Shown one piece after another: positions 23,127-33,634 of a stretch of 64,000 nucleotides of DNA. This DNA comes from Streptomyces sp. SAI-135 (GTDB lineage Bacteria > Actinomycetota > Actinomycetes > Streptomycetales > Streptomycetaceae). Where the stretch lies: contig NZ_JARXYP010000002.1 of assembly GCF_029893805.1 (NCBI RefSeq), positions 7,874,001 to 7,938,000 of the forward strand, read 5' to 3'. A program made the position numbers and the translations under genes. Under the pieces are notes generated by a model. It made no database searches. It saw nothing but the letters and a program-made list of their open reading frames with translations, and had not been told where the DNA came from. The first letter of the stretch is position 1. Every line of letters begins with the position of its first letter.

Positions 23127-25733
23127 TCACGCCGCTCCGAACGCCGAGAACGCCCAGCCCGTCGCCCGGTGCACCGAGTCCCCCGGCAGCGACGCCCGGG
23201 CGTCACGCAGCGCCTCCGCCAGGGACGCCCCCGCACTCAGCCCCTTGTGCAGACTGAGCATCAGCGGCACCACCGCCTCGTCGTTGACCGGCGCGCTGCA
23301 CGCCACCACCCCGGCCGTGCCCAGCGGCAGCAGCGCGGTGACCAGGCCGAGCAGTTCGTCCGCGCCGACCGAGGCGAAGCGGGCGGTGTCGCAGCAGGAC
23401 AGGATGATCCGGTACGGGCTGCGGTCCAGGCGCTCGAAGTCGTGGACGATGAGCGGCCCGTCGGCCATCCGCAGCGACGAGAACAGCGGGCTGTCCGCAC
23501 GGAACGCGCCGTGCGCCGCGATATGGGCCAGGGCAGCCCCGTCCAGCTCCTCCAGCACCCGCGGCACGCGCGCGTCGTCGTGCTCCAGGACGGTCGCCGA
23601 GCCGTAGAGTCCGGCCAGCTCGGGCACCTCGGCGCCGCCCGTCGCCAGTCCCGGCCCGCGCACGAGCACCTGACCGCCGTGCGCCGGCGGCGGTGTCTCC
23701 CTCGCCCGCAGCCAACTGCTCGCCGACGGCGACACGCTGAACACCCGCTCCCGCAGGGAGGGCAGCAGAGCCCAGGGCACCTGGTGCAGCCGCCCCGGCG
23801 GCACCACCACGACCGGTCCGGGGCCGAGCCGTGCCGCGGCCGGTCCGAGCAGCAGCTCCTCCAGCCGCCGCCCGGCCGCCTCCACCACCGGAAGCCGGGC
23901 TTCCGCCCCCGGGTGGGCCAGCCGCCGCAGCCCCGCCTGGACATGCTCCGCCTCGCGCTCGGCGTCGGCCAGCAGCCCGCCCTCGAACCGCCGCACCCGC
24001 CCCTGCGCACACAGCAGCACCTGGACCCGCCCGTCGAGCACGGCGAGCTCCACCAGCCGTACCTCGTCCCCGAGCCGGTCCAGCAGCCTGCGCGGGTCGA
24101 ACCGGTAGCCGTCACCGGGAGCGTCGCCCCGGATGTGCAGCGTCCGGGAGCGGATCTCCCGTTCCAGGCGGCGCTGTTCACGTTCCAGCGTCGGCACCGG
24201 CCGGCCCTCCATCCGGGCTCCCTCCGCGCGGGCCGCGATCTCCCGGAAGGCGGTCAGGCCGCTGAGCAGCGCCGGGTCGGCCGGTGGGCGGGTCGGCGGC
24301 GCGGACAGCACGGTCGCCCGCCAGCGCTCGCTCCACACCAGCAGGCGTCGCGGCCCGCCCGACGCGAGCGAGGCCCGCGCCGCGAGCCCGGCGAGCTCCG
24401 CGCCCTGCGCGGTGGCGCGGGCCCGCAGTTCCGAGGCGCCCAGGGTCGTACGGTGGTCGTCGAGCACGTCCAGGCCCCGGCGGCAGGCTTCCAGTACCTG
24501 CCGGTCGGACCCCACGGCCCGCGCCCACAGCGCCCGCGCCGCCCATCCCGTCATCCGGGCCAGCGGTGGCCCGCTGTGCCGGCTGCGGGCGGCCACCTCC
24601 AGATGCCGCCGGGCGTCCTCCCGCCACCCGAGGCCCAGCGCGATCCGGCCGGCCAGCAGCGAGGCCTCCGGGGCGGCCGGCGCGCCGAAGGAGGCCAGCC
24701 GGTCCGCGACCGCCGCCGCGTCCGCGACCAGCCGTCCCGAACCGCGCCCTGCGGCGACCCGTGCCTCGATCAGCACCAGCCGGGCATGCGTCTCCCACCA
24801 GGTGCGCCGCTGCCCGGCGAACAGCCGTACCGCCATGTCGGCGCGGGCGATCGCGGTGTGCGCGTCCCCCGCGTGCCGGGCCGCGCGCGCGGCGGCCAGC
24901 AGCAGCTCCGCCTTGAGGGTGGACTGACCGCCGATCCCGTCGAGCACCTTGATCGCCGCGTCCGCCTCCGCGAGCGCCTCCGGGGCGAGCCCCGCGGCCA
25001 TCAGGACCTCGCACCGCCGGATGGTGAGCATGAACGTCGGCGTGCCGAGCTTGGCGTACCGCTCCTGTGCCTCGTCGAGCAGCCGCAGCGCGGCGGGAAC
25101 GTCCCCCGACCGGTAGGCGGCAAGACCCCTGCTCTCCACCGCGTCGGCCTTGTCGTGCTCCTGGCCCGTGGTGTCCCACAGCGCCTCCGCCGCCGTGAAG
25201 TCGGCGTCCGCCCGCTCCACCGCCCCGAGCGCCAGATGCACGGTGGCCCGCAGGGTCAGCGCGCGCGCCGTCCAGATCACGTCGCCCGCCTGCCGCAGCA
25301 CCGGAACCGCGCGCCGTACGTCCTCCAGCGCCGCCCGGTGCTGCCCAAGGACCCACGACGCGTACGCGCGCCGGAACAGGACCTGCGCCCTGGTGTGCCC
25401 GCTGCTGACCGCGACGCCCCGCTCCAACGACTCCAGGCCCTGCCGGGTGCGCCCCGCGTGCACGAGGGCGACCCCGAGCGCCGCCAGTACGTCCGCCTCC
25501 CGGTCGGCCGACTCCGAACGGGCCGCGAGGTCACGGGCCCGGCGCAGATGGTCCAGGGCGATCCGCATGTCGCCCCAGTCCCGCTGCCAGATGCCGATGA
25601 CCTGGTGGGCGACGGAGGCGTGCAGCGGTGAGGGGTCCGAGCCGAGTACGTCCTGCGCCCTCGCCAGCGCCTGGTTGGGGGCGGCGAACACCATCGGCAG
25701 AAGTTCGAGAACCGAGTCGCTTCCCGCTGTCAC
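23127..25733 (-). CDS. TPR-CHAT protease (caspase-like)
   Basis: An 868-residue protein. The first two thirds are helical tetratricopeptide-like repeats (for example HLRRARDLAARSESADREAD, ALGVALVHAGRTRQGLESLE, AYRSGDVPAALRLLDEAQER). The C-terminal CHAT domain carries the caspase-type dyad: His about 741 in HIAAHGAFRADSPLFSSL and Cys about 781 in ILSCCDTA, followed by VACSAPVNDEAVVPLM. CHAT proteins cleave partner proteins when a sensor module is triggered. It diverges from a subtilase, sigma factor and small-protein operon, which are likely partners. The GTG at 25733 (TAGSDSVLELL) is chosen by the family's usual start; a GTG at 25769 is possible. Confidence 0.88.
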   Translation of the reverse strand: MTAGSDSVLELLPMVFAAPNQALARAQDVLGSDPSPLHASVAHQVIGIWQRDWGDMRIALDHLRRARDLAARSESADREADVLAALGVALVHAGRTRQGLESLERGVAVSSGHTRAQVLFRRAYASWVLGQHRAALEDVRRAVPVLRQAGDVIWTARALTLRATVHLALGAVERADADFTAAEALWDTTGQEHDKADAVESRGLAAYRSGDVPAALRLLDEAQERYAKLGTPTFMLTIRRCEVLMAAGLAPEALAEADAAIKVLDGIGGQSTLKAELLLAAARAARHAGDAHTAIARADMAVRLFAGQRRTWWETHARLVLIEARVAAGRGSGRLVADAAAVADRLASFGAPAAPEASLLAGRIALGLGWREDARRHLEVAARSRHSGPPLARMTGWAARALWARAVGSDRQVLEACRRGLDVLDDHRTTLGASELRARATAQGAELAGLAARASLASGGPRRLLVWSERWRATVLSAPPTRPPADPALLSGLTAFREIAARAEGARMEGRPVPTLEREQRRLEREIRSRTLHIRGDAPGDGYRFDPRRLLDRLGDEVRLVELAVLDGRVQVLLCAQGRVRRFEGGLLADAEREAEHVQAGLRRLAHPGAEARLPVVEAAGRRLEELLLGPAAARLGPGPVVVVPPGRLHQVPWALLPSLRERVFSVSPSASSWLRARETPPPAHGGQVLVRGPGLATGGAEVPELAGLYGSATVLEHDDARVPRVLEELDGAALAHIAAHGAFRADSPLFSSLRMADGPLIVHDFERLDRSPYRIILSCCDTARFASVGADELLGLVTALLPLGTAGVVACSAPVNDEAVVPLMLSLHKGLSAGASLAEALRDARASLPGDSVHRATGWAFSAFGAA

Positions 25734-25755
25734 TCCATGGATGGTAGTGGCCCAG

Positions 25756-25767
25756 GTGGCAGGCCAC
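25756..25767. promoter_or_regulatory. Short palindrome in the CHAT/subtilase divergent region
   Basis: GTGGC-AG-GCCAC is a perfect five-base inverted repeat within the 109-base divergent gap. The sequence TGTATCAAT downstream (25781-25789) is a possible -10 region for the subtilase operon. Both are weak on their own. Confidence 0.25.
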
Positions 25768-25842
25768 ACCGGTTTGGCGCTGTATCAATCAACGGTCCCG
25801 CGGCTCTGACTGACGACCGCCGCCCCAGTGGGAGGACACGCC

Positions 25843-27270
25843 ATGGCACCTCAGCGATTCCACGAGCAGTTCGACCAGATCCAGCGCTCCATGCCCGACG
25901 TCCCGCTGGCGCTCGGACCCGACGACGCCTCGGAGTTCATCTACGAGAAGGGGGTCGTCCTCGCTCGCGACGGCCGTGACGCGGCGCTCGTCGAGGAGAC
26001 CGTGCGCACCCACTTCACCGCGGCGACCGGGCTGACCGGCGACTACGTCCGGCGGGACAGTCCCGAGACCAACCGCTCGGGCATCACCCGCATCAAGGTC
26101 GGCGACCCCGGCCACGGGGACCGGCGCGGCGACCGCGCGGTCACCCACGCCCTGCGCGCCATGAGCGAACGCGAGGGACGCGCCGGGCACCGTCTGGTCA
26201 GCCGCAACCACGTGGTCTCCATCGCGGTCAACTCCTGCCCCGGCGACGAACCCGTGCCCGCCTCGCTCAGCCAGGGCACCAACCCGGCCCCCGCGGAAGC
26301 GGTTCACGACCCCGACACGGCCGTGGGCGTCCTCGTCGTCGACAACGGCCTCACCCACGACCACCCGCTCGTCCCGCTGCTCGCCCACGTCGCGGGCGAC
26401 CTGCACGGCACCGAGACCGACGGGGCCGGGAACCTCCTCCAGTACGTCGGCCACGGCACGTTCATCGCCGGTGTCCTCGCGGCCGTCGCGCCCAACACCG
26501 ACATCACCGTCCGCAACACCCTCAACGACGCGGGCGCCATCCTGGAGTCCGAGCTCGGCGAGAAGCTCTTCGAGGCTGTCGACGGCGGCTGGCCCGACAT
26601 CATCAGCCTCTCCGCGGGCACCTCCAACGGCCGCACCGACGGTCTGCTCGGGATGGCCGCGTTCATGGAGGAACTGCGCGCCCACGACACCCTGCTGGTC
26701 GCCGCCGCCGGCAACAACGCCAGTGCCAGCCCCTTCTGGCCCGCTGCCTACGCCGACCTGCCCGACTACCGGGACGTCGTCCTGTCGGTCGGCGCGCTGC
26801 GCGGCGACGGCGAGTTCGGCGCCTGCTTCAGCAACCACGGCTCCTGGGTCAAGGTCTACGCCCCCGGTGAGCGCCTCACCAGCGCACTGACCGGCTTCGA
26901 CGCACCGGTGCCGTACCAGTACCAGCACTCCACCTACGACGCCTGCCGGTACGGCTTCACCTACGTGTGCACCTGCCAGTCCCCCTCCCACGTCGGCGTG
27001 TTGAGCGAGGACGGCAGTGTCACCAAGCCGGACCAGGTCATGTTCGAGGGGTACGCGCACTGGAGCGGCACCTCCTTCGCAACCCCGGTCGTGGCAGGGC
27101 TGGTCGCCGCCCACATGACCGCGAACAAGGAGACCGACCCGCGCGCGGCCCGGCAGCAACTGCTGGCCGCCAACACTCAGTTCGCCGAAGTGCGCGGGGC
27201 GCACGTGCCGGCGCTCAGGCCGGCCGGCTGGCGCCCGGTGCCGGTCGTGCAGCGTCCGGTCGGCGCATGA
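25843..27270 (+). CDS. S8 (subtilisin-like) peptidase of the CHAT module
   Basis: A 475-residue peptidase with the subtilase triad Asp167 (GVLVVDNGL), His204 (GHGTFIAGVLA) and Ser411 (WSGTSFATPVVAG), and the oxyanion Asn in VAAAGNN (about 291). Residues 1-150 form an extra N-terminal region that has no signal peptide and includes NHVVSIAVNSCPGDEPVP, so the enzyme is probably cytosolic and not a secreted scavenger. An insert before the active Ser (residues 350-405) contains several cysteines (CRYGFTYVCTC). GGGAGGA at 25830-25836 supports the ATG at 25843. Its stop overlaps the sigma-factor start (ATGA). Confidence 0.88.
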   Translation: MAPQRFHEQFDQIQRSMPDVPLALGPDDASEFIYEKGVVLARDGRDAALVEETVRTHFTAATGLTGDYVRRDSPETNRSGITRIKVGDPGHGDRRGDRAVTHALRAMSEREGRAGHRLVSRNHVVSIAVNSCPGDEPVPASLSQGTNPAPAEAVHDPDTAVGVLVVDNGLTHDHPLVPLLAHVAGDLHGTETDGAGNLLQYVGHGTFIAGVLAAVAPNTDITVRNTLNDAGAILESELGEKLFEAVDGGWPDIISLSAGTSNGRTDGLLGMAAFMEELRAHDTLLVAAAGNNASASPFWPAAYADLPDYRDVVLSVGALRGDGEFGACFSNHGSWVKVYAPGERLTSALTGFDAPVPYQYQHSTYDACRYGFTYVCTCQSPSHVGVLSEDGSVTKPDQVMFEGYAHWSGTSFATPVVAGLVAAHMTANKETDPRAARQQLLAANTQFAEVRGAHVPALRPAGWRPVPVVQRPVGA

Positions 27271-27905
27271 CGGCCGGAACGGCCCCTTCCACGGCGTACG
27301 ATGACTTGCCGTACACGAGGGGTGGGACCGTGGACCGAGCAGATGTCGGTGCGCTGGTCCAGTCCGCCGTCGACGGTGACGCGGCGGCCTGGAAGGCGTT
27401 GGTGGAAGGGCTGAGCCCACTGGTGTGGGCCGTGGTGCGCGCGCACCGGCTCTCCGACGCCGACGCGCACGAGGTGTACCAGACCGTGTGGTTCCGCTTC
27501 GCCCAGCACCTGGGGCGGATCCGCGAACCCGACAAGGCGAAGTCGTGGCTGGCCAGCACCGCGCGCCACGAGTGCCTGAAGGTGCTCAAGAGCTTAAGGC
27601 GGCTGACCGTCACGGACGACCCGCAGCTCCTGGACCGGATCAGCGAGGACCGTACGCCCGAGCAGTCGTTCATCGACTCCGAGGAGGCGGCCGCCCAGAG
27701 CGAACGCGTGCGGTACCTGTGGCAGGAGTTCGAGGAACTCGGCGAGCGGTGCAGGCAGTTGCTGCGCATCCTGATGGCCTCGCCGAAGCCCGGCTACCAG
27801 GAGGTGTCCGCCGCCCTGGGGATCGCGGTGGGCAGCATCGGACCTCTGCGCCAGCGCTGCCTCAGGCGGCTGCGGGCGCGGCTCGAAGCCCGGGGGGCGG
27901 TATGA
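27267..27905 (+). CDS. ECF-like RNA polymerase sigma factor of the CHAT module
   Basis: A 212-residue sigma-70-family protein. Region 2 is visible as ALVEGLSPLVWAVVRAHRLSDADAHEVYQTVWFRF, followed by LGRIREPDKAKSWLASTARHECLKVLK. Region 4 is GERCRQLLRILMASPKPGYQEVSAALGIAVGSIGPLRQRCLRRLR. ATG 27267 overlaps the peptidase stop, but GTG 27330 has a better ribosome site (GAGGGGTGGGA) and is also in frame, so the true start may be either. Both flanking genes overlap it, so peptidase, sigma factor and the next protein are made together. Confidence 0.85.
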   Translation: MTAGTAPSTAYDDLPYTRGGTVDRADVGALVQSAVDGDAAAWKALVEGLSPLVWAVVRAHRLSDADAHEVYQTVWFRFAQHLGRIREPDKAKSWLASTARHECLKVLKSLRRLTVTDDPQLLDRISEDRTPEQSFIDSEEAAAQSERVRYLWQEFEELGERCRQLLRILMASPKPGYQEVSAALGIAVGSIGPLRQRCLRRLRARLEARGAV

Positions 27906-28405
27906 GCGACAGGAACGACGACTTCGGCGACGACGTCCTCGACTCCGGTGCGGACGCGCTGCCCGACGAGGAGTTCGCCCTGGAACTGCTGGAGGAGGAG
28001 CTCCGGCAGGCGACGGCCATCCTCGATCCGGTACCGCCGGACCTGCGGCAGATCGCCGTCGAGGCGTTCGCGCTGCACGACCTGGACAGCCGGATCGCCG
28101 AACTCGCCTTCGACTCGGTGGTGGACGCCATCCCGGTGAGGGGAGCGACGGGGGCGCCGCGGATGCTGACCTTCCACGCGGGAGAGGTGACGGTCGACGT
28201 CGAACTCACCCCGCAGGGCCTCATGGGGCAGGTGCTGCCGCCCCAGTCGGCCCGGATCGAGGTGCTCAGCGGTCCGCAGGCGGGCTCGCCGCTCACCACC
28301 GACGACATGGGACGCTTCACCTGCGAGGCGTCCCCGGCCGGTCCCTTCGCGCTACGGCTGCGGACCGGCGAGCAGGTGATCGTCACCGACTGGCTGACGG
28401 TCTGA
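27902..28405 (+). CDS. Acidic 167-aa partner protein of the CHAT/sigma module
   Basis: A soluble acidic protein without membrane segment. The N-terminal 90 residues are helical (DEEFALELLEEELRQATAIL, DLRQIAVEAFALHDLDSRIAEL), and the C-terminal half is beta-rich with PRMLTFHAGEVTVDVELT, LMGQVLPPQSARIEVL and VIVTDWLTV. I recognise it as a type of small protein that travels with such sigma factors in streptomycetes, but no function is established to my knowledge. Overlap with the sigma gene (ATGA at 27902) suggests an anti-sigma or protease-substrate role (inference). No zinc-binding H-x3-C-x2-C motif of the common anti-sigma fold is present. Confidence 0.75.
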   Translation: MSDRNDDFGDDVLDSGADALPDEEFALELLEEELRQATAILDPVPPDLRQIAVEAFALHDLDSRIAELAFDSVVDAIPVRGATGAPRMLTFHAGEVTVDVELTPQGLMGQVLPPQSARIEVLSGPQAGSPLTTDDMGRFTCEASPAGPFALRLRTGEQVIVTDWLTV

Positions 28406-28422
28406 GGGATGATCCGGGCGGA

Positions 28423-29196
28423 TCAGGCGAGCGCGTCCACGAGGGCGGCGAGTGCCTTCGCGAGCTCGTGGAGCCCTGGCCCGGCGGGCCCGCCCGGCTC
28501 CGTCATGTACGTGTCCCGCCGGATCTCCACCATCAGGGCGCTCACCCGGAGATCGCGGCCGTAGAACTCCAACGGTACGTAGGTTCCGCTGAAGGGACTG
28601 TCCAGGCCGGCCTCCCCGAACGCCTCCCGGGCCGCGGCGAGCAGCTCGGGAGGGGTGTGGAAGGAATCGGTACCGAGACAGACGGGTGGCCGCGGCCCCT
28701 CGCCGTGCAGCTCGTAGGGGAGCGGAGCGCTCGGATAGGAGTGCACGTCGATGACGACCGCCCGCCCCGTGACGTCCAGCCGACGCGCCACGGCCTCGGT
28801 CATGGCCCGGGCGTACGGCCGGAAGTAGCGCGCGAGGAGCGGCTCGGGATCGGTGCCCGCGGGCCGCAGCTCCTCCCGCCCCGTGGTCCTCGTGTACACG
28901 GCCCCCATCCCAACAGCGAGCATCTCCTCCCGCTCGTCCGGGAACCGCTCGGGATCCACGACCAGCCGCGACAGCCGGTTCACGAACCGCCACGGGGCCA
29001 CCCGGGACAGCCGAGCCGCCTCCTCGGCGAGTTCCGCCGTGTGCGCGTCGACGATGTGGTCGAGCTCCCGCTCCAGCGCCGGGTCGTCCAGCACGATCCC
29101 GTCCCGCACGTCGGCGGGGATCTCCCGCGCCGAGTGCGGCACATGGAGGATCACCGACGACCGCTCGGCACCGGGCAACAGGTCGAACGAGGGCAT
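28423..29196 (-). CDS. N-formylglutamate amidohydrolase family protein
   Basis: A 257-residue hydrolase of the HutG/FGase family. Visible motifs are VILHVPHSAREIP, a DPERFPDEREEM metal-site region, RAVVIDVHSYPS and VSALMVEIRRDTYM. Members release glutamate from N-formylglutamate or act on related N-acyl amino acids. GGGAG about eight bases upstream supports the ATG at 29196, though in-frame ATGs at 29235 and 29238 extend the protein by 13 or 14 residues. It converges on the sigma-module operon with a 17-base gap and no other histidine-utilisation gene is near. Confidence 0.82.
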   Translation of the reverse strand: MPSFDLLPGAERSSVILHVPHSAREIPADVRDGIVLDDPALERELDHIVDAHTAELAEEAARLSRVAPWRFVNRLSRLVVDPERFPDEREEMLAVGMGAVYTRTTGREELRPAGTDPEPLLARYFRPYARAMTEAVARRLDVTGRAVVIDVHSYPSAPLPYELHGEGPRPPVCLGTDSFHTPPELLAAAREAFGEAGLDSPFSGTYVPLEFYGRDLRVSALMVEIRRDTYMTEPGGPAGPGLHELAKALAALVDALA

Positions 29197-29336
29197 ACGG
29201 GTGCTCCCGGGGGCGTGGTCAGTGACGTGCCGCATCATCTCAGCATGAACACCGAAGACGGGACGGCGACTGCCCACGGGTTCCCGCGGGTTCGTCGCGC
29301 GCACCTGCGGCTGATCGCCACGCGGGACCGGTGAGT

Positions 29337-29927
29337 TCACGGTCGTACCAGCGGCGCCGAGGCGGGGGTCCCGTTCGGGGAGGCCGCCGGTGCGCACTGG
29401 ACCCGCACGTCCAGCAGGGAGTGACGGCAGTGGGGAGTGGGGACCCTGTCGACGAGCACGCGGTAGACGACTGTCGTGCCGCAACCGAGGCGCCCGGGAC
29501 CGATGTTCAGCTCGGCACCGTACAACCAGGCTGGTGGGGCCTCGGCGTCGTCGGGCTTCGAGGTGGTGTTGAGGAGTCTGGCGTACGGCACGTCCAGGCG
29601 TATGCGGAACGGTTCGTCGCGGTCGAAGTCGCGGCTGCCTATGTCCCGGCGACCGGTGTTCGCGAGTGTCACCGTGACCACCTGCGGGTCGGTCAGGAGG
29701 ATGCCGTTGTGGCTGAAGTCGAGGTTGCCGCTGCCGGGGCCGTCGACCAGTGGGGCGTGGCTGACCGTGTAGGTGAGCCGGCGCCGGGGGTGCGCCGCGC
29801 GAAAGACGGCCCAGATCCCGCCGTATCCGAGGACGACCGTGGCGACGACCCCGGCCGCGGCGATGAAGGTGTCCACCCCGGAGACGGAACCGGACGCGAC
29901 GGGCTGGGTGGTGAAGACGTCGTACAC
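29337..29927 (-). CDS. Membrane-anchored hypothetical protein, 196 aa
   Basis: A single N-terminal membrane segment (IAAAGVVATVVLGYGGIWAVF, residues about 22-42) is followed by a beta-rich soluble domain with TYTVSHAPLV, VVTVTLANTGRRDI and YRVLVDRVPTP. There is no cleavable signal. The domain style (immunoglobulin-like strands) suggests an interaction role. It sits 24 bases beyond the DUF397 protein on the same strand, so it may be part of the XRE/DUF397 operon. No function recognised. Confidence 0.6.
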   Translation of the reverse strand: MYDVFTTQPVASGSVSGVDTFIAAAGVVATVVLGYGGIWAVFRAAHPRRRLTYTVSHAPLVDGPGSGNLDFSHNGILLTDPQVVTVTLANTGRRDIGSRDFDRDEPFRIRLDVPYARLLNTTSKPDDAEAPPAWLYGAELNIGPGRLGCGTTVVYRVLVDRVPTPHCRHSLLDVRVQCAPAASPNGTPASAPLVRP

Positions 29928-29951
29928 GGGCAGCCCCCCTGGCCGGTCGGT

Positions 29952-30140
29952 TCAGCGGCGTCGCGGACGGCCGTCGCCGGCTGTCGCGAGGAACGCTCGC
30001 CACTCGCGCGGCGAGAAGGCGAGACCAGGCCGCCCCGGGTCCTTGGAGTCCCGGACCGCGACCACACCTTCGACGAGGGCGATCTCGACGCATGCCCCGT
30101 TGCCGGTGCTGTAGCTGCTCTTGTGCCATATGGCGTTCAT
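29952..30140 (-). CDS. DUF397 domain protein
   Basis: A 62-residue protein of the DUF397 family: it has IWHKSSYSTGNGACVEIA, VAVRDSKDPGRPGLAFSPREWRAFL. In streptomycetes these small proteins are encoded next to XRE/DUF5753 regulators and work with them, as in the WhiJ-type developmental systems. Its ATG overlaps the regulator stop (ATGA at 30140-30137). Confidence 0.88.
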   Translation of the reverse strand: MNAIWHKSSYSTGNGACVEIALVEGVVAVRDSKDPGRPGLAFSPREWRAFLATAGDGRPRRR

Positions 30141-31000
30141 GAGTCCTGCATCTCCCTTGTGATCCGTTCCAGCAGGGCGGGAGCCTCCAGCGGATCCGGG
30201 GCCGCCGCCCGCAGCAGGTCGAAGGTCTGGATGAAGGTGCGTACGTCCCGCTCCTTCTCCAGATAGACATTGCCGGCCATGGAGTTCACGTAGACGACCG
30301 TGGGCGTCTGGGGCTCGAACTCCAGCAGGGAGAAGGCGCCGGACAGGGCCGCGTGGGCGCCCTTGGCGGTCGGCATGATCTGGAGGGTGACGTTCGGCAG
30401 GGCGGCGGCCTCCGCGAGGTACCGCAGTTGTGCCGTCATGACCTCCCTGCCGCCGACCGGACGCCGCAGCGCGCTCTCCTCCAGCACCACCCACAGTTCC
30501 AGCGGGTCGGGGTCCCGGGTGAGCAGTGCCTGGCGCTCCTTGCGGAAACGCACCAACTGGTCCGTTTCGTCGGGCTGGTTGTACGGCAGCGGGGCTATCA
30601 CGGCCCGGGCGTAGTCCTCGGTCTGCAACAGGCCGTGGACCACCATCGACTCGTACGACCGCAGGGCGCGCGCGTCTGCCTCAAGGCCCGCGTAGGTGGC
30701 CATGCCCGAGGGCAGCACGTCGCCGTAGTGTGCCCACCAGCCCTGCTGCTGCGCGTCCTTGTGGATCTGCATGACGGTCTCGATGCGGACCGGATCGGCG
30801 ACGCCGTACCACTCCAGCAGGTCCCGCACGTCCCGGGCCTTGATCGGGGCCTGTCCCGTCTCCACCCGGCTGATCTTCGACATGGAGCATTCCAGGTGGG
30901 CGGCGACGTCCTCGATCCGCTTGCCCGCGTGTTCGCGCAGTCGCCGCAGCTCCGCGCCGAGTTGACGTCGACGGACCGTGGGACCCCCGGCCGTGGCCAT
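30137..31000 (-). CDS. XRE-family regulator with DUF5753 domain (WhiJ-like)
   Basis: A 287-residue regulator. Residues 14-70 are a Cro/cI-type helix-turn-helix (LGAELRRLREHAGKRIEDVAAHL and CSMSKISRVETGQAPIKARDV). The rest is a DUF5753-type domain (ALRSYESMVVHGLLQTEDYARAVI, EESALRRPVGG, LEFEPQTPTVVYVNSMAGNVYLE). A strong ribosome site, GAGGGGTGAGG, precedes the ATG at 31000. It is paired with a DUF397 protein; such pairs affect aerial growth or antibiotic production in other streptomycetes. Confidence 0.9.
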   Translation of the reverse strand: MATAGGPTVRRRQLGAELRRLREHAGKRIEDVAAHLECSMSKISRVETGQAPIKARDVRDLLEWYGVADPVRIETVMQIHKDAQQQGWWAHYGDVLPSGMATYAGLEADARALRSYESMVVHGLLQTEDYARAVIAPLPYNQPDETDQLVRFRKERQALLTRDPDPLELWVVLEESALRRPVGGREVMTAQLRYLAEAAALPNVTLQIMPTAKGAHAALSGAFSLLEFEPQTPTVVYVNSMAGNVYLEKERDVRTFIQTFDLLRAAAPDPLEAPALLERITREMQDS

Positions 31001-31209
31001 TGCCTCACCCCTCGCAACCGACCTCGTGGTGTAGTGCTCCAGGCAAGTGTGCCCCACCGACAATCCGCTTGTACTGCCAATGAGTTGGCTTGAGACATTT
31101 GGCTCACGCACTTGCGTGGCGGAAGTCCTTTTGCCCGCCTGACGCCGGATGCACGACCGCCCCGGTCGGGCAGCAGCCGGCCGGGGCGGGGATGTGCAGC
31201 GGGTGGGCG

Positions 31210-33429
<2,220 letters not shown>

Positions 33430-33634
33430 CGGGTGCTCCGCTCCACGTCTGCAACATTGCTCGACATCAAGATATCTCGTGACCGCCCCGGTCTCGACAG
33501 CGGTCCTGGCCCGACGGCCGGATCCCGCACCTCCCCCGAGGCAACCGAAGCGTCTGATCTTGTGGTCATGCACGTTGATCACAGTCGTCCGACGGCCGGA
33601 CCCGACCACCCGGCCGCCCGAGGGAAAGCAGACC

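Noticed and set aside
23169..25631. Long + strand open frame of about 820 codons
   Set aside because: It is antisense to the CHAT gene, is very rich in Arg, Pro and Gly and has no ribosome site. High GC opens such frames by chance.
33459..33472. Palindromic element upstream of icd (TCTTGA-TG-TCGAGC)
   Set aside because: Imperfect and short; noted in the icd entry but not strong enough for a separate operator call.
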